NCBI GenBank assembly: GCA_947501005.1
Contig: CANMTU010000001.1
Span: 706,501-770,500 of the forward strand
Reading direction: 5' to 3'
Length of the DNA stretch: 64,000 nt
Source of the DNA: an uncultured Erythrobacter sp.
GTDB lineage: Bacteria; Pseudomonadota; Alphaproteobacteria; Sphingomonadales; Sphingomonadaceae
Made by a program: the position numbers and the translations under genes. This document shows positions 53,318 to 64,000 of the stretch, piece after piece (the first letter of the stretch is position 1; each line of letters opens with the position of its first letter). The notes below the pieces were generated by a model that was not told the origin of the DNA, did no database searches, and saw only the letters and a program-made list of their open reading frames with translations.

Positions 53318-56296
53318 ATGAACCGCAAGACCCGCTATCTGTTCGGCACCACCTTGCCGGTTGCCGTCCTTGCCCTGGCGCCGGCCGCGAACGCGCAGAC
53401 CGCCCCGTCAGCCGACGAAGCCATCGCGCCGGACCTTGCCGAGCAGGTCGAATCCGATCCGGACCAGACGATCGTCGTCACCGGCTCCTATATCCGCGGA
53501 CAGCGCGAGGATGGGGCGCAGCCGGTCGACGTGTTCGGTCAGGAAGAGCTGGAAACCCGGGGGATCGACAGCCCGCTCGAATTCATCAAGACCTTGCCCT
53601 CGGTCGGTCCGGTGCTGGGGGATTCGAACCAGTACGGCGCGGGCGGCAGCCAGGGCGTCGGTTCGATCAACCTGCGCAGCCTCGGGCGCGAGCGGACGCT
53701 CGTCCTGTTCAACGGGCGGCGCTTCGCCAACGAACCGGGCGACGGGGCCGCCGATACCAATCTCATCCCGCTATTCGCGCTCGACCGGATCGAGGTACTG
53801 AAGGACGGGGCCGCCTCGACCTACGGCTCGGACGCGATCGCCGGGGTCGCCAACTTCGTCACCCGCCGCAACTTCACCGGGTTCGAGGTGATCGGCGACT
53901 ACGAATTCGTCAACGGATCCGACGACAATTACCGGGTCAGCGCGCTGGCAGGGTTCGATATCGGCACCGCCAATTTCATGATCGGGGCGGGCTGGCAGCA
54001 CCGCTCCGAACTGGCGACGACGGAGCGTGATTTCACGCAGGCGCCCTATGCCCAGAATCCGACCGGGTTTTCGGCCCTGTCCAATCCCGGGCTTTACGCT
54101 CCGGTGGCCTTCGTTCCGGGCCGGGGCGTCATTCCCGTGGGCGTCGCGGTGGACGGCAATCAGGTCGGTGCCTGCGATGCCCTCGGCGGGATCAGCTCGG
54201 CTTCGCTGTGCCGGTACAGCTACATCCCGTTCGTGAACCTGATCGAGGAGGAGGATCGCTACCAGATCTACGCCCAGTTCACCGCCGACCTGTCGGACAG
54301 GGTGCGGTTCACCGCCGAGGCGCTGTATGCGCATACGGAACTGCCCGATCTGGGATATTCGCCCAGCAATCCGCCGGTGCAGGGGCCGCGCGGGCCGGGC
54401 AGCCAGAGTGCGTTCACCGTGCCCGCCTCCAATCCCGGCTTTGCCGCATTCCTTCAGCAGAGCTTCGCGCCCGGCACGCTTCCCCGAGTGACGACACCGA
54501 TCCTCGCATCCATCGTGCTGGGTCGGCCCTTCGCCCTCGGGGGCAATCCGCTCGATCCGCGTGGCGCGGGCAATGGCGGGGCCACCAACGATGCCTGGCG
54601 CGTATCGACCGGCCTCGATTTCGACCTGAGCGACGATCTCACCCTCCAGGCGTTCGGCACCTATATCAACAGTTCGCGCACGGCCTTTTCGGTCGATATC
54701 GTGAGCGACCGGTACCAGCGCGCGCTGAACGGCTTCGGCGGGGAAGACTGCACGGGGACGACGCCGGGCGCCAATGGCTGCCTCTATTTCAATCCCTTCA
54801 TCAATTCGGCACCGGGCAACCCCGCGCTGGGCCTGAGCAATCCGGCCTACGTTCCGGGGAACGAGAACAGCCAGGCGGTCATCGACTTCATCCGCCAGCA
54901 GAACGGCGCGGTCCAGACCGAGGAACAGTTCATCGGCGACATCGTGCTGAGCGGGCAGAGCGAGCTTTTCGGCCGCACGCTGGGCTATGCCGTCGGCGGC
55001 CAGTTCCGCAGGACCGATTTCGATACCAGCCCGATCAACCGCTTCACCGATCCCGACGCCTATCCCTGCGCGATCGAGGGGGACTTCTCCTGCCTCGACG
55101 ATCCGAACGACAACAATTTCCCGGTCGGCGCTTTCGTGTTCCTGGGCCAATATCCGCGCGCCCGGCTGACGCAGGATGTCTACGCCGTCTTCGCCGAGGC
55201 CCAGATCGAGGCGTTCGACGGGTTCGAGGTGACCGGGGCCATCCGCTACGAGGATTACGGCGGCGGCGTCGGCTCGACGGTCAATCCCAAGGTCTCGGCC
55301 CGCTGGCAGGTCACCGATTTCCTCGCCCTGCGCGGATCGATCGGCGATACGTTCCGGGGGCCGCTGCCGTCCGATCTGGGGAGGGGGATCAGCGCGGTTG
55401 CCGGTATCAATGCGCTGGGCGGCGCGTTCAAGGCGACGGACAGCCTCGGCAATCCGGACCTCGCCCCCGAAACCGCGCTGACGTACAATATCGGCGCGAT
55501 CGGGGAGTTCGGCGGATTCAGCGCGAGCGTCGATTACTGGACCTACGAGTTCGAAGGGCGTTTCACCGATCTCCCGATCCAGGCGATCGCGCAGAATGTC
55601 GCGCCGGGGCGGGACGGGCAGCAATTGGTCAATTGCAGCAGCCCTTTCGCATCCTACGTGGTCTTCGCCGGCGGCGTCTGCAATCAGGGGGAAACCATCG
55701 GCAGCGATATCAGCCGTATCCGCACCCAGACGGTCAACGGCCCCGATGTGACCACCAGCGGCCTCGATTTCAGTCTGACCTATCGCACCGATCTCGGCCC
55801 GGCCCGCCTCAACCTGAGTGCGAATGCCACCCATACGCTCGAATACGAATTCTCGGATTTCGAATTCAACGGTCTGCTGTTCGATGAGGGGTACGACGCG
55901 GCGGGACAGGCCAATTACAACCGCGCGCCCGGCACGGTTTCGAAATGGCGGGCAAGCGGATATGCCAACGTCCAGTTCGAACCGGTCAGCGTAACGTGGT
56001 CGACCATCTATATCAGCGGCGTCGACGACAATCGCTGCGACGGGCTGGAATTCTGCACCACCACCCCCGAATTCGGCGGCACTAATTTCGGACGGCGGGT
56101 AAAGTCCTACCTCCAGCACGACGTGTTCGGAACGATCGACCTGGCGTTGGCCGGGGTCGAGGCGGAGTTGCAGCTGGGGGTCGAGAACGTGTTCGACCGC
56201 GAACCGTCGGCCGCCCGGCTCGAATACAGCTACGATCCGTTCATCGGCACCGCCAAGGGGCGGACCTACAAGATCGGCACCAAGGTTCGCTTCTAA
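53318..56296 (+). CDS. TonB-dependent receptor (large, catabolic type)
   Basis: This is an outer-membrane receptor of 992 residues. A signal peptide ends near ANAQ at about residue 26, and the TonB box is TIVVTGSYIRG. The plug has INLRSLGRERTLVLFNGRRF and IEVLKDGAASTYGSDAIAGVAN. The very long barrel contains Gly-rich extracellular loops and ends with a terminal Phe (KIGTKVRF). This is the CirA/SusC-like nutrient receptor branch typical of sphingomonads rather than a siderophore receptor. It probably takes up an ester or oligomer hydrolysed by the adjacent esterase. A strong terminator follows. Confidence 0.92.
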   Translation: MNRKTRYLFGTTLPVAVLALAPAANAQTAPSADEAIAPDLAEQVESDPDQTIVVTGSYIRGQREDGAQPVDVFGQEELETRGIDSPLEFIKTLPSVGPVLGDSNQYGAGGSQGVGSINLRSLGRERTLVLFNGRRFANEPGDGAADTNLIPLFALDRIEVLKDGAASTYGSDAIAGVANFVTRRNFTGFEVIGDYEFVNGSDDNYRVSALAGFDIGTANFMIGAGWQHRSELATTERDFTQAPYAQNPTGFSALSNPGLYAPVAFVPGRGVIPVGVAVDGNQVGACDALGGISSASLCRYSYIPFVNLIEEEDRYQIYAQFTADLSDRVRFTAEALYAHTELPDLGYSPSNPPVQGPRGPGSQSAFTVPASNPGFAAFLQQSFAPGTLPRVTTPILASIVLGRPFALGGNPLDPRGAGNGGATNDAWRVSTGLDFDLSDDLTLQAFGTYINSSRTAFSVDIVSDRYQRALNGFGGEDCTGTTPGANGCLYFNPFINSAPGNPALGLSNPAYVPGNENSQAVIDFIRQQNGAVQTEEQFIGDIVLSGQSELFGRTLGYAVGGQFRRTDFDTSPINRFTDPDAYPCAIEGDFSCLDDPNDNNFPVGAFVFLGQYPRARLTQDVYAVFAEAQIEAFDGFEVTGAIRYEDYGGGVGSTVNPKVSARWQVTDFLALRGSIGDTFRGPLPSDLGRGISAVAGINALGGAFKATDSLGNPDLAPETALTYNIGAIGEFGGFSASVDYWTYEFEGRFTDLPIQAIAQNVAPGRDGQQLVNCSSPFASYVVFAGGVCNQGETIGSDISRIRTQTVNGPDVTTSGLDFSLTYRTDLGPARLNLSANATHTLEYEFSDFEFNGLLFDEGYDAAGQANYNRAPGTVSKWRASGYANVQFEPVSVTWSTIYISGVDDNRCDGLEFCTTTPEFGGTNFGRRVKSYLQHDVFGTIDLALAGVEAELQLGVENVFDREPSAARLEYSYDPFIGTAKGRTYKIGTKVRF

Positions 56297-56318
56297 CCTC
56301 TCCCGGAAGCGACGAAGG

Positions 56319-56353
56319 AAAGGGGCGGCGGTCTTGCGACTGCCGCCCCTTTT
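56319..56353 (+). terminator. Strong terminator between convergent genes
   Basis: AAAGGGGCGGCGGTC (56319-56333) pairs with GACTGCCGCCCCTTT (56338-56352) over 15 bases with one G-T pair and a TTGC loop, followed by a short T run. On the other strand it also has a T-rich flank, so it probably ends both the TonB receptor and the convergent beta-oxidation gene. Confidence 0.92.
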
Positions 56354-56356
56354 CAT

Positions 56357-58399
<2,043 letters not shown>

Positions 58400-58444
58400 T
58401 TCGGTCTCCTGATTATCGGCGTCGATCGCGCCGCTTGAACGGAA

Positions 58445-58462
58445 CGGCCCGCGAACGGGCCG
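58445..58462. other. Perfect hairpin with CGAA tetraloop in a divergent promoter
   Basis: CGGCCCG and CGGGCCG are separated by CGAA, a 7-bp perfect stem in the 245-base gap between divergent beta-oxidation genes. No T run follows, so it may be a leader structure or operator; the role is unknown. Confidence 0.4.
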
Positions 58463-58643
58463 GTAAAGCGGTTGGCGCATACCCCATCTTTACAGGGCTG
58501 CATACCGTGCACCGTGATGCAACCATCGGCTCATACTCGTCTTTCAGAAAAGTGGCCATCCCTGTTGCAAACACGGGGCGACCGGGGCTAGGCTGCGGCA
58601 AAGGCCGGGCTGGACTCGGTCGTGGGAGAGGAAGCCCTGATTT

Positions 58644-59822
58644 ATGCGTGACGCCGTAATCGTATCGACCGCACGGACCCCGCTGGCCAAGTCCATTCGC
58701 GGCGCCTTCAACGCGACCCACCCCGTCCGGCTGGGCGCGTGGTCCGTCGAAGCGGCGGTGGAACGCGCCAGGCTCGACGGGTCGGAGATCGAGGACGTGA
58801 TCATGGGCGCCGCCAGCCAGGGCGGCGCGCAGGGATTCAATATCGGCCGCCAGATCGCGCTGCGCGCCGGCCTGCCGGTCGAGGTCGCCGGGATGACGGT
58901 CGACCGCCAGTGTTCCAGCGGGCTGATGGCAATCGCCACCGCCGCCAAGCAGATCATCGTCGACCGGATGGATATCTGCGTTGCCGGCGGCGTGGAATCG
59001 ATCACCGCGATCCGCAACAACACCGGCAAGCCCGCGCGCGACGAAGAGCTGCTGAAGATGCATCCCGATATCTTCATGCCGATGATCGGAACCGCCGAAG
59101 TCGTCGCCAAGCGCTATGGCATCGGGCGCGAGGCGCAGGATGCCTATTCCCTCCAGTCGCAGCAGCGCACCGCCGCCGCGCAGGAGGCCGGCCGGTTCGA
59201 CGACGAAATCATCGAAGTATCCACCGTCATGGACGTGAAGGACCGGGAAACGGGCGAGGTCTCGCAGCAGGACGTCACGATCGCGATGGACGATTGCAAC
59301 CGCCCGAACACCACGGCCGAAGGGCTGGCCAAGCTCGAGCCCGTCATGGGCGAGGGCCATACGATCACCGCCGGCAATGCCAGCCAGCTGGCGGACGGAT
59401 CGGCCGCCAGCGTGCTGATGGAAGCGGGCGTCGCGAAGGAACGCGGTCTCACGCCTCTCGGCCGCTATGTCGGCATGGCGGTGTGCGGTACCAAGCCCGA
59501 CGAGATGGGCATCGGCCCGGTCTTCGCGATACCCCGGCTGCTGAAACGGTTCGACCTGTCGGTCGAGGATATCGGGCTGTGGGAATTGAACGAGGCGTTC
59601 GCGGTGCAGGTGCTGTATTGCCGCGACAAGCTCGGCATTCCGGACGACCGGCTGAACGTCAACGGGGGATCGATCTCGATCGGGCACCCTTTCGGCATGA
59701 CCGGCGCGCGCTGTGTCGGCCATGCCCTGATCGAAGGGCGGCGGCGCGGCGTGAAGCACGTCGTCGTCACCATGTGCGTCGGCGGCGGTATGGGCGCGGC
59801 CGGCCTGTTCGAGGTGCTGTGA
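58644..59822 (+). CDS. Acetyl-CoA acetyltransferase (thiolase)
   Basis: This is a 392-residue thiolase that cleaves 3-ketoacyl-CoA. The catalytic residues are all present: nucleophile C90 in DRQCSSG, H348 in [10 protein letters not shown] and C378 in MCVGGG. The start ATG at 58644 gives the canonical [13 protein letters not shown]. It is divergent from the hydratase/dehydrogenase gene and coupled by one shared base (TGATG) to the acyl-CoA synthetase gene. In this setting it should complete beta-oxidation of the regional substrate. Confidence 0.95.
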   Translation: MRDAVIVSTARTPLAKSIRGAFNATHPVRLGAWSVEAAVERARLDGSEIEDVIMGAASQGGAQGFNIGRQIALRAGLPVEVAGMTVDRQCSSGLMAIATAAKQIIVDRMDICVAGGVESITAIRNNTGKPARDEELLKMHPDIFMPMIGTAEVVAKRYGIGREAQDAYSLQSQQRTAAAQEAGRFDDEIIEVSTVMDVKDRETGEVSQQDVTIAMDDCNRPNTTAEGLAKLEPVMGEGHTITAGNASQLADGSAASVLMEAGVAKERGLTPLGRYVGMAVCGTKPDEMGIGPVFAIPRLLKRFDLSVEDIGLWELNEAFAVQVLYCRDKLGIPDDRLNVNGGSISIGHPFGMTGARCVGHALIEGRRRGVKHVVVTMCVGGGMGAAGLFEVL

Positions 59823-61573
59823 TGGCGACGAAGACCGAACATACCGACCTTGCCTCCGCAATCGGCTGGGTGCCGCCGCCCGGCTGGCCCGCGCGTAGCC
59901 GCGCCGAATGCGGGGCCATGCTGACGGCGCCGGGCCAGCGGTTCGAGATGGAGGAAGTCGACATTCGCGGCGTCACCCTGCGGACCTGGAAGAACGCACC
60001 GCCCAATCTCCGCTTCATCGCGGCGCTCGGCCGGTCGCACGGGATGCGCGAATTCGTGATCTACGAGGACGAGCGCGTGACCTACGATGCCTGGTTCCGC
60101 GCCGTGGCGACGCTCGCCCGCGAATTCCAGGCGCGCGGCGTCGGCAAGGGGGACCGGGTGGCGCTCGCCATGCGCAACCTGCCCGAATGGCCGGTCGTCT
60201 TCTTCGCCGCGGTGACGATCGGCGCGATCTGCGTGCCGCTCAACGCATGGTGGACGGGTGACGAGCTGGCCTACGGGCTGGCCGATTCAGGCACCAAGCT
60301 ACTGGTTTGCGACGAGGAACGTTGGGACCGCATCGCCGAACATCGCGGCGCCTTCCCCGGGGTTGAGACGGTGTTCGTCGCCCGCTCCGAAACCGCACCG
60401 GACGGGGCCGAGCGCCTCGAAACGGTGATCGGTCAGCCCCCGGCCTATGCCGACCTGCCCGATCTGGAACTGCCGGAGGTGGACATCCAGCCGGAGGACG
60501 ATGCCACCATCTTCTACACCAGCGGGACGACCGGCAAGCCCAAGGGCGCGCTCGGCACGCATCGCAATCTGTGCACCAATATCCTCTCCAGCGGGTTCAA
60601 CGCCGGCTGTGCGGTGCTGCGCCGGGGCGAGGCGATGCCCGACCCGGTTCAGAAGACGACGCTCACCGTCATTCCGCTGTTCCACGTCACCGCCTGTTCC
60701 GCCGGGCTGATGGGCAACATCGCCGCCGGCAACACGATGGTGTTCATGTACAAGTGGGACCCGGTCGAGGCGTTCAAGATCATCGAGCGCGAGAAGGTCG
60801 CCTCCACCGGGGGCGTGCCGACGATCGCCTGGCAATTGCTCGAACATCCCGAGCGCAAGAATTACGACCTCTCCAGCATCGAGGCGATCGCCTATGGCGG
60901 CGCGCCTGCCGCGCCCGAACTGGTGCGCAAGATCCGCGAGGTGTTCGGCGCGCTGCCCGGAAACGGCTGGGGCATGACCGAGACGATGGCGACGGTGACC
61001 GGCCATTCCAGCGAAGACTATCTCAACCGTCCCGACAGTTGCGGCCCGCCGGTTGCGGTGGCCGACCTCAAGATCATGAGCGAGGACGGCACGCGAGAGC
61101 TTCCGACCGGCGAGATCGGCGAATTGTGGGCGCGCGGCCCGATGGTGGTGAAGGGATACTGGAACAAGCCCGAGGCAACGGCGGAAACCTTCGTCGACGG
61201 TTGGGTGAAGACCGGCGATCTCGCCCGGCTGGACGAGGAGGGCTGGTGCTACATCGCCGACCGCGCGAAGGACATGATCATTCGCGGGGGCGAGAACATC
61301 TATTCGTCCGAGGTGGAGAACGTGCTCTACGATCACCCCGCCGTGACCGACGCCGCGCTGATCGGCCTGCCGCACCGCACGCTGGGCGAGGAGCCGGCGG
61401 CCGTCGTCCACCTCGCGCCGGGCATGCATGCGAGCGAAGCCGAATTGCAGGAGTGGACGGCGCAGCGGCTGGCGAAATTCAAGGTGCCGGTGCGGATCGC
61501 GTTCTCGCAGGAGGTGCTGCCGCGCAACGCCAACGGCAAGATCCTCAAGAAGGAGCTGAGCAGCTTCTTCTAG
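59822..61573 (+). CDS. Acyl-CoA synthetase, AMP-binding family
   Basis: This is a 583-residue ligase that activates a carboxylic acid to its CoA thioester. The AMP motif TSGTTGKPKGA lies at about 233-243, later GWGMTETMA and GELWARGPMVVKGYWN, and the hinge with NANGKILKKEL near the end carries the catalytic Lys. Similar enzymes act on medium- or long-chain fatty acids or cyclic acids. No specificity determinant can be read. It ends about 100 bases before the double-TetR gene. Confidence 0.94.
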   Translation: MATKTEHTDLASAIGWVPPPGWPARSRAECGAMLTAPGQRFEMEEVDIRGVTLRTWKNAPPNLRFIAALGRSHGMREFVIYEDERVTYDAWFRAVATLAREFQARGVGKGDRVALAMRNLPEWPVVFFAAVTIGAICVPLNAWWTGDELAYGLADSGTKLLVCDEERWDRIAEHRGAFPGVETVFVARSETAPDGAERLETVIGQPPAYADLPDLELPEVDIQPEDDATIFYTSGTTGKPKGALGTHRNLCTNILSSGFNAGCAVLRRGEAMPDPVQKTTLTVIPLFHVTACSAGLMGNIAAGNTMVFMYKWDPVEAFKIIEREKVASTGGVPTIAWQLLEHPERKNYDLSSIEAIAYGGAPAAPELVRKIREVFGALPGNGWGMTETMATVTGHSSEDYLNRPDSCGPPVAVADLKIMSEDGTRELPTGEIGELWARGPMVVKGYWNKPEATAETFVDGWVKTGDLARLDEEGWCYIADRAKDMIIRGGENIYSSEVENVLYDHPAVTDAALIGLPHRTLGEEPAAVVHLAPGMHASEAELQEWTAQRLAKFKVPVRIAFSQEVLPRNANGKILKKELSSFF

Positions 61574-61671
61574 GCAGTGGCAGGATCAGGGTCCGGGCAG
61601 GCGCCGGGCCTTGGCAGGGGCCGGGAGGCGGATATAGGCTGCCCGGCCAAGGGATGGGGGAAGGCGCGGCG

Positions 61672-62904
61672 ATGGCGAGGAAAACCGATACGACGACCAA
61701 GTTCGGCGAGAAGCGCGCGGCGATCGTCCACGCCGCCTCGGTCCTGATCAACGATACGGGGGTGCAGGCCACCACCCTCACCAAGGTCGCGCGCGCCATC
61801 GGGCTCAACGCCACCAGCGTCACCTATTACTTTCCGCGCAAGGACGAGCTGATCGTCACCGTCTATGCCGAGACCATTGCCCTGATGAAGGCGACGGCGG
61901 AAGAGGCGCTGGCCGAACGCACCACTGAGCAGCGGATCGCGAAATTCGTCGCCCTCCATGTCGCCCTGCGCGACCGGATCCGGCGGGGCGAGCGCGGCTT
62001 GATCACCGCCCTTTCCGAAATCCGCTCGCTCGAACAGGACGATCAGGACCAGTTGCTGGCGCAATACCGCGCGGTGGTCGACGATGTCCGCGCCTTTTTC
62101 GGTCCGCCGGCGGACGATGCAAAACGCGCGCTCTATTCCGCCCGGGCGCATATCCTGATCGAGGCGATGCTGTGGTGGCCGGTATGGTCGCTGCGCTATT
62201 CCGTCCTCGATTTTCCCCGGGTCGAGCGCAAGCTGGTCGAGATCCTGTGCCACGGCATACCTTCGCAGCCGGGCCGGTGGAACCCCGCCGCGCTGGAGGA
62301 TTGCGGCTGGCGCAGCGGCACCGAAGACGCGGCCTCGCAGAACGACGAGTTCCTGCGCGCGGCGACCGTGATGATCAACGAGCGCGGCTATCGCGGCGCC
62401 TCGGTCAACCGCATCGCCGAGGCGCTTAACGTCACCAAGGGCAGCTTCTATCACCACCACGATGCGAAGGACGATCTGGTGCTGGAATGCTTCCAGCGCA
62501 GCTACGACCGGCTTTCCAGGGTGCAGATGGCCGGCTTGGGGCTGGAGACGGATTACTGGACCCGTCTGTCGAGTGTGCTGAACGAATTGCTCGACGTGCA
62601 GTTCTTCGATCCCATGCCGCTGTTGCGGACCACCGCGCTACAGGCGCTCGACAGCGAGCATCGCAACGACGTGGTCATGCGCTCCAACCGGCTGGCGCGC
62701 CGCTTCGCCGGGTTCCTGATCGACGGGATCGTGGACGGATCGATCAAGCCGGTCGATCCGCTGGTCGCCAGCCAGATCATCATGTCGACCCTGAACGGCG
62801 CCTACGAGGCGCGGCGCTGGGCGGCCCGGTTCGACGAACGCCCGGTGGCGATAGAGGCCTATCTTTCGGCGCTCAGCGAGGGGATGCTGGCGGGCGCCGC
62901 CTGA
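61672..62904 (+). CDS. Double-domain TetR family regulator
   Basis: This is a 410-residue protein made of two complete TetR modules in tandem. The first HTH is at about 25-60 (ATTLTKVARAIGLNATSVTYYFPRKDELI), the second at about 230-265 (ASVNRIAEALNVTKGSFYHHHDAKDDLV). Each is followed by an all-helical ligand-binding region. A ribosome-binding site GGGGGAAGG precedes the ATG at 61672; an ATG 18 bases upstream is possible. It probably represses the thiolase/acyl-CoA synthetase genes. Such a tandem could recognise its operator as a pseudo-dimer. Confidence 0.9.
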   Translation: MARKTDTTTKFGEKRAAIVHAASVLINDTGVQATTLTKVARAIGLNATSVTYYFPRKDELIVTVYAETIALMKATAEEALAERTTEQRIAKFVALHVALRDRIRRGERGLITALSEIRSLEQDDQDQLLAQYRAVVDDVRAFFGPPADDAKRALYSARAHILIEAMLWWPVWSLRYSVLDFPRVERKLVEILCHGIPSQPGRWNPAALEDCGWRSGTEDAASQNDEFLRAATVMINERGYRGASVNRIAEALNVTKGSFYHHHDAKDDLVLECFQRSYDRLSRVQMAGLGLETDYWTRLSSVLNELLDVQFFDPMPLLRTTALQALDSEHRNDVVMRSNRLARRFAGFLIDGIVDGSIKPVDPLVASQIIMSTLNGAYEARRWAARFDERPVAIEAYLSALSEGMLAGAA

Positions 62905-64000
62905 TCAGGCGGAAGCGGCCAGATTGCGGGGATCGCGCACCTTGACGATCAGCAGCGCCAATGCGGCGACCTGCGCGGCCAGCACGATCACGAATAGCGG
63001 CATGAACCCGGTCCCCGCCACCATCAGCCCGGCGATGACCGGGCCGGCCGCCGCGATCGCGCCTTCCAGCGTGGTGACGAAGGCGAGCCGCATCGGCGTA
63101 TCCTCGGTCTTGCCGAATTCGAGGACCATGGTGGTCGACGCCAGCATCCAGCCCGAACCGCCCACGCCGAGGCAGACGAAGGCGGAATAGATGGGCAGGG
63201 CGGTGCTGCCGAAGATCAGCAGGACGACGCCCGCGATCGAACTCGCCAGCGCCATGACGTAGATCAGCTTGAACCCCCAACGATCGCCGAGCGGGCCCCA
63301 TAAGACGTTCGAGATCGTGTCCGACCCCAAGAACACGAAACTGAGCCCTCCGATCAGCGCCCCGTCGAGGCCGAGCCTTGTGCCGGCATAGACCGTCCAG
63401 AACGGCGCCCCTACGCGCGCCATGGTCGAGAAGCACTGGACCACCAGGAACCAGGCAAAATCGCGATCCTCAAGCAGTTCGGGAAATTGCCTGATCCTCT
63501 GCATCATCGGCATTTGCGGCCGCGAGACGGGGGCGGCGGGTTCGCGGATCATCGTCTTCAGCACGACCAGACCGGCGCTCGTCAGCAGGAAAGCGAACAG
63601 GAAGGTGGTCGCATAGCCATTGCCCAGCCATTCGTCGGTGATGAGGTAGGTGCCCGCTGCCCATGCCAGCACCGCGGCGATCAGGCCGCCGGCAAAATTG
63701 CGGTAGCCCTGCAGGCGCCCGCGTTTGCGGATCGGGATGAGCTTGCTCATCAGCATCTGGAAGGCGACCCGCTGCGCCCCGGTGAAGAAGCCCAGCAGCA
63801 GGAAGCAGGCGAAGGTCCCGATCAGCAGCGCATTGCCGGTCAGGAAATAGCCCGTCAGCGCAAGGCAAAGGATCATCAGGCGCATCATCGAGCCGACGCG
63901 GATGGCGTAGGGCAGGATGTGGCTGCGATGCTCGATCCGCGATCCGCTGGCGATCGGGCTGATGGTCGCGCCCAGTTGCAACAGGGCGGAACCGAAGCCC
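62905..64000 (-). CDS. MFS transporter (partial)
   Basis: This is the C-terminal part of a transporter, with the frame continuing past the right edge. Over 365 residues are visible, with about ten hydrophobic segments. An MFS-type cytosolic loop SKLIPIRKRGRLQGYRN and the later VLWGPLGDRWGFK motif place it in the MFS. The stop codon abuts the stop of the double-TetR gene with no spacer. It may take up or export the catabolic substrate of this region. Confidence 0.85.
   Translation of the reverse strand, partial: GFGSALLQLGATISPIASGSRIEHRSHILPYAIRVGSMMRLMILCLALTGYFLTGNALLIGTFACFLLLGFFTGAQRVAFQMLMSKLIPIRKRGRLQGYRNFAGGLIAAVLAWAAGTYLITDEWLGNGYATTFLFAFLLTSAGLVVLKTMIREPAAPVSRPQMPMMQRIRQFPELLEDRDFAWFLVVQCFSTMARVGAPFWTVYAGTRLGLDGALIGGLSFVFLGSDTISNVLWGPLGDRWGFKLIYVMALASSIAGVVLLIFGSTALPIYSAFVCLGVGGSGWMLASTTMVLEFGKTEDTPMRLAFVTTLEGAIAAAGPVIAGLMVAGTGFMPLFVIVLAAQVAALALLIVKVRDPRNLAASA

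Noticed and set aside
53771..56356. 861-codon minus-strand frame opposite the large TonB receptor
   Set aside because: Same reason: composition-driven shadow with low-complexity Arg/Asp/Glu/Ala product and no ribosome-binding site. The plus-strand receptor is unambiguous.

Overview
The window is high-GC DNA densely packed with genes, many of them coupled by 4-base start/stop overlaps. It looks like chromosome of an alphaproteobacterium, most likely of the order Sphingomonadales. This rests on two large TonB-dependent receptors, a DUF6481 protein, abundant acyl-CoA and SDR catabolic genes, hybrid kinases, and the frequent GTG/TTG starts. I saw no rRNA, tRNA, CRISPR array, transposase or phage gene, and I cannot name a species.

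Layout. Positions 1-3830 (minus) hold a TonB receptor followed by an ABC ATPase and an ABC-2 type permease, with palindromic operator candidates upstream. 4390-11216 is mixed housekeeping: outer-membrane beta-barrel, cation/proton antiporter, DUF6481 protein, single-domain response regulator, YihY membrane protein and a two-gene envelope glycan pair. 11481-17774 carries a SulP transporter with a tandem UspA protein, then a double-domain KaiC-like ATPase translationally coupled to a hybrid histidine kinase. 17871-22314 has a DUF885 lipoprotein, a GH13 glucosidase and a GT4 glycosyltransferase. A serine-hydrolase lipoprotein and a Crp/Fnr regulator diverge at about 23500.

24521-33769 is the most unusual part. 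It is a run of nine tightly coupled genes: inositol-phosphate synthase, HD-like hydrolase, SAM methyltransferase, Gfo/Idh/MocA dehydrogenase, zinc-ribbon/metallo-beta-lactamase fusion, YcaO enzyme, xylose-isomerase-like TIM barrel, GT4 glycosyltransferase and PIG-L deacetylase. The set suggests a dedicated pathway that makes inositol phosphate, glycosylates and deacetylates it (the logic of mycothiol MshA/MshB), and modifies it by oxidation, isomerisation, methylation and YcaO ATP-dependent amide chemistry. No RiPP precursor, MshC-like ligase, UbiA or dehydroquinate synthase is present, so it is neither a standard RiPP, mycothiol nor ebo cluster. Between the Crp/Fnr gene and the first biosynthetic gene lies an exact-period 32-bp tandem duplication, each copy carrying a palindromic operator-like site. 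This suggests control by the adjacent Crp/Fnr protein. The product is unknown.

33843-41236 carries an M24 peptidase-like protein and then a four-gene signalling operon (CHASE3-GAF hybrid kinase with three receivers, CheR, CheB, receiver-kinase) without CheA, CheW or a chemoreceptor. 41330-44664 has a BCCT transporter, CsaA-like protein and MFS transporter. 44749-64000 is a catabolic region: GST, VOC protein, two SDRs, acyl-CoA thioesterase, amidohydrolase, carboxylesterase, TonB receptor, enoyl-CoA hydratase/3-hydroxyacyl-CoA dehydrogenase, thiolase, acyl-CoA synthetase, three TetR-type regulators (one with an additional N-terminal HTH, one a tandem double TetR) and a partial MFS transporter. 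Together these look like uptake, ester cleavage, CoA activation and beta-oxidation of an unidentified organic substrate.
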